NCBI RefSeq assembly: GCF_002198675.1
Contig: NZ_MWLL01000206.1
Span: forward strand, 1 to 34,800
Source: Kineosporia sp. R_H_3
Lineage (GTDB): Bacteria > Actinomycetota > Actinomycetes > Actinomycetales > Kineosporiaceae
Direction of reading: 5' to 3'
DNA length: 34,800 bases
Shown here: positions 8,410 to 15,338 of the stretch, in pieces
How the letters are laid out: the number at the start of each line of letters is the position of its first letter
How positions within the stretch are numbered: the first letter of the stretch is position 1
Notes under the pieces: generated by a model
What the model saw: only the letters and a program-made list of their open reading frames with translations
Database searches by the model: none
Told to the model about the DNA's origin: nothing
Program-made: the position numbers and the translations under genes

Positions 8410-8859
8410 TCAGCCCGGCGGCGGGAACGGGGTGCGGAAGGTGAACGCGTGCGCCGTCGGGCCCTCGTCCGCCAGTCGTCCGAGCCGGTCGAGCGCCTCG
8501 TCGACGTCGGGACGGTGCCCCTCCGGCACCCACCACAGGGCGGCCGGCGGCCCCTCCCAGGGCGAGAACCACTCGCGCCGGCGGCGCAGGAAGCCTGCGT
8601 GGTCGGACCGGAACACGAACTCCCGCAACGGGTCGAGCCCGGTCCACACCGAGAGGTTGACGATGACGAGCGCGTCGTCGCCGACGCGGACGTCGGTGGC
8701 GTCGCCGGTCTCGGTCTGCAGCCGCCAGACGAAGCCGGGCGCGGCGTCGGCGAGGGCGTTCACCGGCTCGAGCCCGGCGACGAAGTCCGCGACGGCGGGG
8801 TCGTCGAGCGGCGCCACGAGACGGGCCACGTTGACCTGGGCGAGCTCGTGCTCCGCCAT
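8410..8859 (-). CDS. DUF3291 domain protein
   Basis: A 149-aa protein matching DUF3291, a small dimeric alpha/beta-barrel (ABM-like) family. The signature stretches are ELAQVNVARL at the start, APGFVWRLQTE near residue 41, VNLSVWTGLDPLREF in the middle, and the WWVPEGHRPDVDEALDRL segment. The biochemical function is unknown; related folds occur in monooxygenases and stress proteins. It has no signal peptide or membrane segment. The ATG lies 3 nt after the stop of the upstream XRE regulator gene, so the two are almost certainly one transcript. Confidence 0.8.
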   Translation of the reverse strand: MAEHELAQVNVARLVAPLDDPAVADFVAGLEPVNALADAAPGFVWRLQTETGDATDVRVGDDALVIVNLSVWTGLDPLREFVFRSDHAGFLRRRREWFSPWEGPPAALWWVPEGHRPDVDEALDRLGRLADEGPTAHAFTFRTPFPPPG

Positions 8860-8862
8860 CGC

Positions 8863-9246
8863 TCAGGATCCCTTGCGCCGCCGCCGCACGGCGTTCGCGT
8901 CGACGAAACCGCGGTACACCTCGGCGAGCGCGCGGCGCTGCGCGGGGGTCAGCTCGTCCGCGGCCTTGATGGCGTCGAGCAGCGACACCGCCTCCGGCTC
9001 GTCGTCCGCGTCCGGCTCGACGTAGCCGGCCTCGGAGTAGAGCGCGTCGGCGGTCGTCGCGAGCGACTCGGCGATCGCGTCGAGCACGGCCTCGCTCGGC
9101 TCGCGCAGCCCGCGCTCGATCTGCGACAGGTACGGGTTGGAGATGCCGACGGCGTCGGCGAGCTGGCGCATCGGCAGGGCCGCGAGCTCGCGCTGCCGGC
9201 GGATGATCTCGCCGAGCGAGGAGTGCGGGGAGGCGCGGTCGGGCAT
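8863..9246 (-). CDS. XRE-family helix-turn-helix regulator
   Basis: A 127-aa DNA-binding protein. An XRE/Cro-type helix-turn-helix fills about residues 10-65, with QLADAVGISNPYLSQIERG as the recognition region. The C-terminal half is charged and ends in a basic RRRRKGS tail. It is cotranscribed with the DUF3291 gene (3-nt gap) and divergent from a histidine kinase gene, so it may control its own operon or the two-component system. The ATG start has no Shine-Dalgarno site, but a TAGCCT box ends 6 nt before it, which points to a leaderless mRNA. Ligand and operator are unknown. Confidence 0.85.
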   Translation of the reverse strand: MPDRASPHSSLGEIIRRQRELAALPMRQLADAVGISNPYLSQIERGLREPSEAVLDAIAESLATTADALYSEAGYVEPDADDEPEAVSLLDAIKAADELTPAQRRALAEVYRGFVDANAVRRRRKGS

Positions 9247-9252
9247 GGCGCC

Positions 9253-9258
9253 AGGCTA
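9253..9258 (-). promoter_or_regulatory. -10 box for leaderless XRE transcript
   Basis: On the minus strand TAGCCT is followed by 6 nt (GGCGCC) and then the ATG. This matches TANNNT with transcription starting at the start codon. No -35 element is convincing. Confidence 0.5.
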
Positions 9259-9321
9259 CGTCGTCCGCCGGCCCGGTGGACCGCCGTACTTTCGGCCGAT
9301 CAGCCCCGGGGCCGGCACTCC

Positions 9322-9327
9322 TAGCAT
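9322..9327 (+). promoter_or_regulatory. -10 box for leaderless kinase transcript
   Basis: TAGCAT lies 6 nt before the GTG start of the histidine kinase gene. With this spacing transcription would begin at or next to the start codon. The G-rich spacer could also act as a very short ribosome-binding site. Confidence 0.45.
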
Positions 9328-9333
9328 CGAGGG

Positions 9334-10461
9334 GTGCGCGACCTCCTCCGCTCCGTGTGGCGCGAGCCCCGGCCCGCCCCGCCGCCGCGGCAACCGGTCG
9401 GCCGGGACCGGCTGCTCGTCGCGGTCGTGGTCGTCCTCGTCGGTGCCGAGTGGGCGCTGCGGCCGGACCTGCCGTGGCGGACCTTCTCGGCCGTCGTCCT
9501 CGTCGTGCTCGCGCCGACGCTGCTCGTGCGGCGCACCCGGCCGCTGGTGGCCGTCGCCCTCGCCTTCTGGGGGAGCCTGCTCGCGTCCGCCGTCTCCCAG
9601 GGCGACGCGCTGCAGAACTACACCGCGGCCGCCCTCCTGCTGCTGCCGTTCGCGCTGTTCCGCTGGGGCTCCGGGCGGGAGGTCGTGCTCGGGTCGTTCG
9701 TCATGCTCACCAAGCTGGGCGCGGCAGGCGCGCTGCGGTTCGTCGACCTGCTCGCCGGGGCCGCCGTCCTCGTCGCGGTGTCGGCACTCGGCGCCGCGTC
9801 CCGGTACCGCGCCTCGGCCCGGGTCCGCATCCTCGACCGGGTCCGGCTGCTCGAGCGGGAGGCGCTCGCCCGCGACCTGCACGACACCGTCGCGCACCAC
9901 GTGAGCGCCATGGCGATCCGCGCCCAGGCCGGGATCGCGACCGCCCCGGCCCGCCCCGAGGCCGCGGTCGAGGCCCTGCAGGTCATCGAGGCCGAGGCGG
10001 CCCGCACCCTCGCCGAGCTGAGGAGCATGGTCGGTGTGCTGCGCAGCAACGAACCGGCCGCCCTCGTCCCCGCGCCCGGGCTCGGCGACCTGCCGCGCCT
10101 GGCCGATCCGGACGGCGGGCCGCGGGTCGACGTCGTCGTGGCCCCCGACGTGGGCGACCTCGCGCCCGGTGTCGGTGCCGCGGTGTTCCGGCTGGCCCAG
10201 GAGGCGGTGACGAACGCGCGCCGGCACGCGCGGCGCCCGACCGTCGTCGAGGTCCGGGTCACCGCCGACACGGACGTCGTCCGGCTGCGCGTGCACGACG
10301 ACGGCGCCGCCGCACCACCACGACGGGCCGACGGCGGCGGGTTCGGCCTCGTCGGGATGGCGGAGCGGGCCCGGCTCCTCGGCGGCACCTGCTCCGCCGG
10401 GCCGGACCCGGCCGGCGGCTGGACCGTGACCGCCGTCCTGCCCCGGCCGGTGACGACGTGA
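9334..10461 (+). CDS. NarL-type sensor histidine kinase
   Basis: A 375-aa membrane sensor kinase. Hydrophobic segments cover about residues 25-160 with no clear extracellular sensor domain. A HisKA_3 dimerisation domain follows with the phospho-acceptor His183 in ARDLHDTVAHH, then a HATPase domain with an N-box-like QEAVTNARRHA and a GGGFGLVGMAERARLLGG glycine box. It would autophosphorylate and pass the phosphate to the response regulator encoded immediately downstream; its TGA overlaps that gene's GTG (GTGA). The signal is unknown. The GTG start is chosen for its placement after the TAGCAT box. Confidence 0.88.
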   Translation: MRDLLRSVWREPRPAPPPRQPVGRDRLLVAVVVVLVGAEWALRPDLPWRTFSAVVLVVLAPTLLVRRTRPLVAVALAFWGSLLASAVSQGDALQNYTAAALLLLPFALFRWGSGREVVLGSFVMLTKLGAAGALRFVDLLAGAAVLVAVSALGAASRYRASARVRILDRVRLLEREALARDLHDTVAHHVSAMAIRAQAGIATAPARPEAAVEALQVIEAEAARTLAELRSMVGVLRSNEPAALVPAPGLGDLPRLADPDGGPRVDVVVAPDVGDLAPGVGAAVFRLAQEAVTNARRHARRPTVVEVRVTADTDVVRLRVHDDGAAAPPRRADGGGFGLVGMAERARLLGGTCSAGPDPAGGWTVTAVLPRPVTT

Positions 10462-11144
10462 CCGCGCCCGGGGCCCTGCGGGTCCTCGTCGCGGACGACC
10501 AGGAGATCGTCCGCACCGGGCTGCGGATGATCCTCGACGCCCAGCCCGGGATCGAAGTGGTCGGGGAGGCGGCGGACGGCCGGCGGGCCGTCGAGCTCGC
10601 GCGCCGGCTGCGCCCGGACGTGTGCCTGTTCGACATCCGGATGCCCGGCCTCGACGGGCTCGAGGCGACCCGGCTCGTCGCCGGGCCGGACGTCGAGGAC
10701 CCGCTCGCCGTCGTCGTCGTCACGACGTTCGACCTCGACGAGTACGTCTACGGTGCGCTGCGGGCCGGTGCCCGCGGGTTCCTCCTCAAGGACGCCGGCC
10801 CGGCGCTGCTCGCCCAGGCGGTGCACGCGGCGGCCGCCGGGGACGCGCTCATCGCGCCGAGCGTCACCGGCCGGCTGCTCGGGGCGTTCGCCGTGGCCGG
10901 CCCGGGAGCGACCCCGGCGCAGCCGGTCGAGCCGCTCACCGAGCGCGAGGAGGAGGTGCTCGCGGCGGTGGCGCGCGGCCTGACGAACGCCGAGGTCTGC
11001 GACGCCCTGCGGATCTCGCTGAGCACGGTCAAGACGCACGTCGCGAGCCTCATGGCGAAGCTCGGGGCCCGGAACCGCGTCGAGATCGCGATCTGGGCCT
11101 ACGAGACGGGCCGGGCCGGTGGTGCTGCCGGCCGACGCGGCTGA
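10458..11144 (+). CDS. LuxR/NarL-family response regulator
   Basis: A 228-aa two-domain regulator. The receiver domain has acidic Asp13/Asp14, phospho-acceptor Asp59 in CLFDIRMPG, the switch Thr in VVTTFD and Lys in FLLKDAG. The C-terminal LuxR helix-turn-helix shows LTEREEEVLAAVARGLTNAEV and STVKTHVASLMAKLG. The GTG start overlaps the kinase stop by 4 nt (GTGA), so translation is coupled and the two form a cognate pair. The DUF2306 membrane protein gene 116 nt downstream is a possible target. This frame is open well upstream of the GTG inside the kinase gene, but that part is a shadow. Confidence 0.9.
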   Translation: MTAPGALRVLVADDQEIVRTGLRMILDAQPGIEVVGEAADGRRAVELARRLRPDVCLFDIRMPGLDGLEATRLVAGPDVEDPLAVVVVTTFDLDEYVYGALRAGARGFLLKDAGPALLAQAVHAAAAGDALIAPSVTGRLLGAFAVAGPGATPAQPVEPLTEREEEVLAAVARGLTNAEVCDALRISLSTVKTHVASLMAKLGARNRVEIAIWAYETGRAGGAAGRRG

Positions 11145-11260
11145 CGCAGGAGCGCGACCGGCGGTCGGCCGGAAGGACGACGCCGCGCGGCCGATCGGCC
11201 GGGCCGACGGCCGGACCCGGGACCGATGTGCGGCGGCGGCGCTCCCGCCAGGCTCGGAGC

Positions 11261-11932
11261 ATGAGAAGCCAACGCCTGCAACGGTTCGTGCCCGCCGGTC
11301 TCGCGCTGCTCTGCGTCGTCCCCGTGACGGCGGGGGGCGTCCGGCTGGCCTCGCTCGCCTCCGGCGTCGTGACGCCGGAGAACGCGCGCTTCTTCGACTC
11401 GCCGGTGCCGGTCGTCGTCCACGTCGTCGGTGCGAGCCTGTTCCTGCTGCTCGGGATCGGGCAGCTGCACCCGGGGCTGCGCCGGCGCTCGCCCGCCTGG
11501 CACCGCCGGGCCGGCCGGGGCATCGTGGCGGCCGGGCTCGCCGCGGCCCTCTCCGGGCTCTGGATGTCGGTCTTCTACGCCCTGCCCGCCCACGACAACG
11601 ACCTGCTCCTGGCCTTCCGGCTGCTCGCCGGCACCGGCATGGCCGCCTCGCTCGTGCTCGCCGTCGTCGCCGTCCGGCGCCGGGACATCGCCGCGCACCG
11701 GGCGTGGATGCTCCGCGGGTACGCGCTGGGGCTCGGCGCGGGGACCCAGGTGCTCACGATCCTGCCGTGGGCGCTTCTCGTCGGCCCGCCGGCGGGCACG
11801 GTGCGGGCGGTGCTCATGGGGCTCGGCTGGGTCGTCAACCTCGCCGTCGCCGAGGCGGTCGTGCGGGCGCCCCGGCGACGGGTCGTCCGTCAGCCGCGGG
11901 CCGCGATGGCGGTGAACACCGGCGCCCAGTGA
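11261..11932 (+). CDS. DUF2306 integral membrane protein
   Basis: A 223-aa protein with about six hydrophobic segments and the DUF2306 pattern: a His-containing helix (HVVGASLFLLLGIGQLHPGL), HRRAGRGIVAAGLAAALSGL, and HRAWMLRGYALGLGAGTQVL. The conserved His residues inside helices resemble haem- or quinone-binding membrane proteins, but the function is unknown. The ATG has GGAG only 1 nt away; CAGGCT 6 nt before the ATG could instead be a -10 of a leaderless mRNA. Its last 43 nt overlap the end of the convergent alpha/beta hydrolase gene, with no terminator between. Confidence 0.75.
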   Translation: MRSQRLQRFVPAGLALLCVVPVTAGGVRLASLASGVVTPENARFFDSPVPVVVHVVGASLFLLLGIGQLHPGLRRRSPAWHRRAGRGIVAAGLAAALSGLWMSVFYALPAHDNDLLLAFRLLAGTGMAASLVLAVVAVRRRDIAAHRAWMLRGYALGLGAGTQVLTILPWALLVGPPAGTVRAVLMGLGWVVNLAVAEAVVRAPRRRVVRQPRAAMAVNTGAQ

Positions 11933-13119
11933 CCGCGCAGCGCCTCGTGGCCCATGAACAGCCCGAGGTGCCCGCCGGGGACGACGAGCCGCGTCACGTC
12001 GTCCGCCGGGGTCGACGCGAAGTCGGCCAGCGCGAACACCTGCGGCGGCGGGGTGATGTGGTCGCTCGACCCGGCGAGCAGGTAGAGCGGGCACGAGATC
12101 GCGGCGAGGTCGACGATCCGGCCCTCGACGACGAGCGTGCCGGCGACGAGCTCGTTGCGCTGGAACAGGTGCTCGACGATCCACAGGTAGAACGCGCCCG
12201 GGATCGGCTGGGTGTGCTGGAACCAGTTCTCGAACGTCGCGTAGCGGGCGAGGTAGGCCGGGTCGTCGAGGTGCGCCAGGACGCCGAGCTGACGGTCGGT
12301 CTCGCCCTGCGGCTGCATCGCCTTGAAGCCGTCGAGCAGCACCTGCCCGGGCAGGACGCCGTCGCCGGCCGCGACGAGCGCGCGGTAGAAGTCCATCCGG
12401 CCGTCCGGCGACAGGAGCTGGATCCAGTCGTGGATGAGCGGCTCCCCGGCGTGGAAGTCGACCGGTGCGCCGGCGATCGTCAACGTGGCGACGGTCTCCG
12501 GGTGCAGCGCGGTGTAGATCACCGCGAGCCAGCCGCCCTGGCAGTCGCCCACGAGGTGCACGGTGCCACCGAGGTCGGCGACCGCCTCGCGCATCACCGC
12601 GAGGTACGCCTCGACGCCCTCGTCCTTCGTCGCCGGGGTCGCGCCGACCCAGTCGAGCGAGAGCACCCGGGTCAGGCCGGCGTCGAGCGCCGTCCGCACC
12701 TGGGACTGGCCCTCGGCGTAGTCGACGATGCACGAGTCGTGCCCCGCCTGCGGCGGCAGCACGAGCACCGGGACCCCGGCGGCCCTGCCGCGCGGGCGCT
12801 TCGGGGAGAAGTCGCGCAGCCGCGCGACCGGCCACTCGCGGACGACGGTGTGCGGCGTCGTCCACGTCGGCGGCTCGCGGCGGGCGACGACGCTGCTCCA
12901 CTCGAGGACGTCCGCCGCGACGTCGAACGGGGTCGCACCCCGCTCGAGCGCTCCGCACCAGTAGTCGACGCTGTGCCGCACGACGCTCGACCAGACGTCG
13001 AACGCGGACGTCACGGCCGAGTCGACGATCCCGGGCGGGCAGGTACCGGCACGAGGTGCCTGGCGGACCGTGGGCTGCGGGCCGTCGAGGGGCTGGGTGC
13101 TGGCCGTCGGCTTGCTCAT
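11890..13119 (-). CDS. PhaC-like Cys-nucleophile alpha/beta hydrolase
   Basis: A 409-aa alpha/beta-hydrolase related to PHA synthases and DUF3141 proteins. The nucleophile elbow is GDCQGG with Cys193 in place of serine. An acidic residue in GSSDHITPP and His in PGGHLGLFMG complete the triad. The start ATG overlaps the stop of the 3-hydroxybutyrate dehydrogenase gene (ATGA); an alternative ATG lies 12 nt upstream. A Cys nucleophile occurs in PHA synthases and in some intracellular PHB depolymerases. Coupling to a 3-hydroxybutyrate dehydrogenase favours polymer or oligomer breakdown, but a second synthase cannot be excluded. It is clearly different in sequence from the PhaC encoded at 15335-16525. 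Confidence 0.7.
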   Translation of the reverse strand: MSKPTASTQPLDGPQPTVRQAPRAGTCPPGIVDSAVTSAFDVWSSVVRHSVDYWCGALERGATPFDVAADVLEWSSVVARREPPTWTTPHTVVREWPVARLRDFSPKRPRGRAAGVPVLVLPPQAGHDSCIVDYAEGQSQVRTALDAGLTRVLSLDWVGATPATKDEGVEAYLAVMREAVADLGGTVHLVGDCQGGWLAVIYTALHPETVATLTIAGAPVDFHAGEPLIHDWIQLLSPDGRMDFYRALVAAGDGVLPGQVLLDGFKAMQPQGETDRQLGVLAHLDDPAYLARYATFENWFQHTQPIPGAFYLWIVEHLFQRNELVAGTLVVEGRIVDLAAISCPLYLLAGSSDHITPPPQVFALADFASTPADDVTRLVVPGGHLGLFMGHEALRGHWAPVFTAIAARG

Positions 13120-13886
13120 CGGGCGGTCCATCCTTGGTCCATCGGGATCGCGACGCCCGTGACGGAAGCCCCGCCCGGGCCGATCAGGAACGCGGCCATG
13201 GCGGCGACCTCGTCGGGCTCGACCATCCGCTTGACCGCCTGCGGGGCGAGGATGACCTCTTCGAGCACACGCTCCTCGGGCAGGCCGTGCGCCCTCGCCT
13301 GGTCGGCGATCTGCCTCTCCACCAACGGCGTCCGGACGTAGCCCGGGCAGATCGCGCACGTCGTGACGCCGACCGGGGCGCCCTCGAGCGCGAGCGTCTT
13401 GACCAGCCCGAGCACGCCGTGCTTGGCCGACACGTAGGCCGCCTTGAACGGTGACGCGACGAGGGCGTGCGCCGACGCGACGACGAGGAACCGGCCCCGG
13501 CCGGACGCCACGAGGTGCGGCCAGGCGTACTTGGCGAGGAGGAACGGGCTCGTGAGGAGGATCGCGAGGATCGCGTCCCAGCGGTCCTCGGGGAAGTCGG
13601 CGATCGGCGCCACGTGCTGGAAGCCGGCGTTCGCGACGACGACGTCCAGCCGGCCGAACCGCTCGACGGCGGCGGCGACGGCCGCGGCGTTGCCCTCGCG
13701 GGTCGTGAGGTCGGCGGCGAACGGGACGCCGGGGACGGCGGACGGGTCGTCGGGGACCGTGATGTCCACCGCGAGGACGTCGTAGCCGTCCGCGACGAGG
13801 CGGGCCGTCACCGCCGCCCCGATGCCGCTGCCGGCGCCGGTGACGATCGCCGCCCGCCGGACGGCGCTGTCTGGGGTGCCGGTCAT
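13116..13886 (-). CDS. bdhA: 3-hydroxybutyrate dehydrogenase (SDR)
   Basis: A 256-aa short-chain dehydrogenase that would oxidise (R)-3-hydroxybutyrate to acetoacetate with NAD. The cofactor site is TGAGSGIG near the N-terminus, and the active site is the ASAHALVASPFKAAYVSAKHG stretch with Ser, Tyr and Lys in Y-x3-K. Family-specific features are NAGFQHVAPI, CPGYVRTPLVE and the final ITG-like SVTGVAIPMDQGW. The ATG at 13886 is preferred over the one at 13913 because GAGGAG lies 7-12 nt before it. The stop overlaps the start of the PhaC-like hydrolase gene, so the pair is translationally coupled. A long imperfect palindrome lies just upstream and may regulate it. Confidence 0.85.
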   Translation of the reverse strand: MTGTPDSAVRRAAIVTGAGSGIGAAVTARLVADGYDVLAVDITVPDDPSAVPGVPFAADLTTREGNAAAVAAAVERFGRLDVVVANAGFQHVAPIADFPEDRWDAILAILLTSPFLLAKYAWPHLVASGRGRFLVVASAHALVASPFKAAYVSAKHGVLGLVKTLALEGAPVGVTTCAICPGYVRTPLVERQIADQARAHGLPEERVLEEVILAPQAVKRMVEPDEVAAMAAFLIGPGGASVTGVAIPMDQGWTAR

Positions 13887-13923
13887 GCGGTCCTCCTCAG
13901 GTCTCGTCGTCATGGCCCCGGAG

Positions 13924-13968
13924 CTACTAGCGCGTACGACCCGATCAAGGGGTCATACGCGCTGGTAG
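13924..13968. repeat. 19-bp imperfect palindrome between phaP and bdhA
   Basis: Two 19-nt arms (13924-13942 and 13950-13968) pair with two non-Watson-Crick positions, one of them a wobble, around a 7-nt loop. The arms begin CTACTAGCGCGTA and end ACGCGCTGGTAG. It sits 84 nt after the phasin stop and 38 nt before the bdhA start. It could be a rho-independent-like end of the phasin transcript, an operator for bdhA, or both; no T-run follows. Confidence 0.75.
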
Positions 13969-14052
13969 GTGCGGGTGGAGGGCCGGTGCGCGGCAGCGAC
14001 GGGCAGGTGCCCCGTCCCCCTGCCCGCCGCTGGTCCTGTTGCGCGTGTGGCG

Positions 14053-14343
14053 TCAGGCGAGGAGCTCCCGCGCCGCCTTCGTGTAGACGGCGGTGACGTC
14101 CTGGACGAACGTCGCGTGGGTCTGCGCGAGGGCCGTGACCCAGTCGAGGTTGCTCGCGCCGGCGATCTTCTGCTCGAAGTCGACGAGGCTCGTCAGCGCC
14201 TTCTCGTAGGCGTCGATGGAGGTGAGGCCCGCGGCCTTCGAGCCGGCGATGATGCGCTCGTTGAGCTCGCGGACGCGGCCCGCGGCCTCCTCGAACGCGG
14301 CGGCGTCGAACGTCGGGGTCGTGGGTGCGGTCTTCGTGGCCAT
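14053..14343 (-). CDS. phaP: Phasin (PHA granule-associated protein)
   Basis: A 96-aa, Ala-rich, almost entirely helical protein of the phasin type. The FEEAAGRVRELNERIIAG segment and the later FEQKIAGASNLDWVTALAQ segment are amphipathic. There is no signal peptide, Cys or membrane segment. Phasins coat PHA granules and limit their fusion. The ATG has GGGAGG 6 nt upstream. The gene follows phaB but has its own promoter region with a palindromic operator (14431-14461), so it is probably regulated apart from the synthesis operon. Small size and composition make it divergent, but the locus supports the call. Confidence 0.8.
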   Translation of the reverse strand: MATKTAPTTPTFDAAAFEEAAGRVRELNERIIAGSKAAGLTSIDAYEKALTSLVDFEQKIAGASNLDWVTALAQTHATFVQDVTAVYTKAARELLA

Positions 14344-14430
14344 GGTGGCCTCCCTGGGGTCCGTGGGTGGGTGAGATCCGTTCCGGTGCAGGTGCTCCGC
14401 GCCGGTGGGGCGGTGCCGAGGTCTGTTCCC

Positions 14431-14461
14431 AAGTTAGCAAGCAAACTGCTAACTAGCTAAC
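14431..14461 (-). promoter_or_regulatory. phaP promoter with triple GTTAGC operator
   Basis: A perfect 7-7-7 inverted repeat (GTTAGCA, 7-nt centre, TGCTAAC) spans 14433-14453, and a third half-site GCTAAC ends at 14461. On the minus strand TAACTT (14436-14431) is a good -10 box whose spacer and -35 area are covered by the repeats. The A+T-rich patch stands out from its surroundings. A TetR-type or PhaR-like repressor bound here would shut off phaP. No regulator gene of that kind is in the window. Confidence 0.6.
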
Positions 14462-14480
14462 GGTCTGGGTGTCGGGCGGG

Positions 14481-15338
14481 TCACATGTCCAGGCCGCCGT
14501 TGACGCCCCACACCTGCCCGGTGATGTAGGCGGACGCGTCCGCGGCGAGGAAGTGCACGACCCGGGCGATCTCGTCGGGGTGCGCGAGCCGGCCGACCGG
14601 GATCTGGCCCTTGATCTTGTCGAGGACCTTCTCCGGGATGTGCTCGAGCATCTCGGTGGCGACGAAGCCGGGCGTCACGGTGTTCACGGTGATGCCGATC
14701 GAGTCCTCGGTGAGCTTGCCCGCACGCGCCAGCTGGAAGGTCGCCTCGCGGGCGAGGGTCTTCGTCAGGCCGAAGAGCCCGGACTTCGACGCGGCGTAGT
14801 TCGCCTGGCCGATGTTGCCCATCTCGCCGATGACCGAGGAGACGTTGACGATGCGCCCCGAGCCGCGCTCGACGAAGTGCGCCAGCGCCGCCTGCGACAG
14901 GTAGAAGGCGCCGGAGAGGTTGACCGACAGCACCTTCGTCCAGTCGTCGTCGGTCATCTTCGCGACGGTCTTGTCGATGGTGATACCCGCGTTGTTCACG
15001 AGGATGTCGAGCCGGCCGTGCTGCTCGATGACCTCGGCGACCGCGCGGCGGCAGTCGTCGCCCGACGCGATGTTGCCCTGGTGCAGGGTCACCGTGACGC
15101 CGTCCGCGGCGTGCTGCTCGCGGAAGGCCGCGGCGAACGCCTCGGCCTTCTCCGCGTTGCCCGCGTAGCCGGCGGCGATCGACGCGCCCTGGCTCGCGAG
15201 GCTGCGCGAGATCGCGGCGCCGATGCCGCGGGTGCCGCCGGTGACGAGGGCGACCCGGCCGCGGAGCTTGCCGCTGAGGTCGGGCGCCGGCTGCTGCCGG
15301 ACGAGCGTCGGGGTGTCGAGGTGCTCGGACACGGTCAT
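14481..15338 (-). CDS. phaB: Acetoacetyl-CoA reductase
   Basis: A 285-aa short-chain dehydrogenase that would reduce acetoacetyl-CoA to (R)-3-hydroxybutyryl-CoA with NADPH. It shows TGGTRGIG, NNAGIT, VSSVIGEMGNIGQANYAASK with the Ser-Tyr-Lys triad, and PGFVATEM. It is longer than typical PhaB (about 246 aa): there is an N-terminal extension of roughly 25 residues and a short insertion around FQLARAGKLTEDSIG. The ATG overlaps the phaC stop (ATGA) and has AGGAGA 6 nt upstream. It is the last gene of the thiolase-phaE-phaC-phaB operon. Confidence 0.88.
   Translation of the reverse strand: MTVSEHLDTPTLVRQQPAPDLSGKLRGRVALVTGGTRGIGAAISRSLASQGASIAAGYAGNAEKAEAFAAAFREQHAADGVTVTLHQGNIASGDDCRRAVAEVIEQHGRLDILVNNAGITIDKTVAKMTDDDWTKVLSVNLSGAFYLSQAALAHFVERGSGRIVNVSSVIGEMGNIGQANYAASKSGLFGLTKTLAREATFQLARAGKLTEDSIGITVNTVTPGFVATEMLEHIPEKVLDKIKGQIPVGRLAHPDEIARVVHFLAADASAYITGQVWGVNGGLDM

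Noticed and set aside
13887-13913. Alternative bdhA start at 13913
   Set aside because: No ribosome-binding site lies before it, while the ATG at 13886 has a strong GAGGAG site and fits the family's N-terminus.
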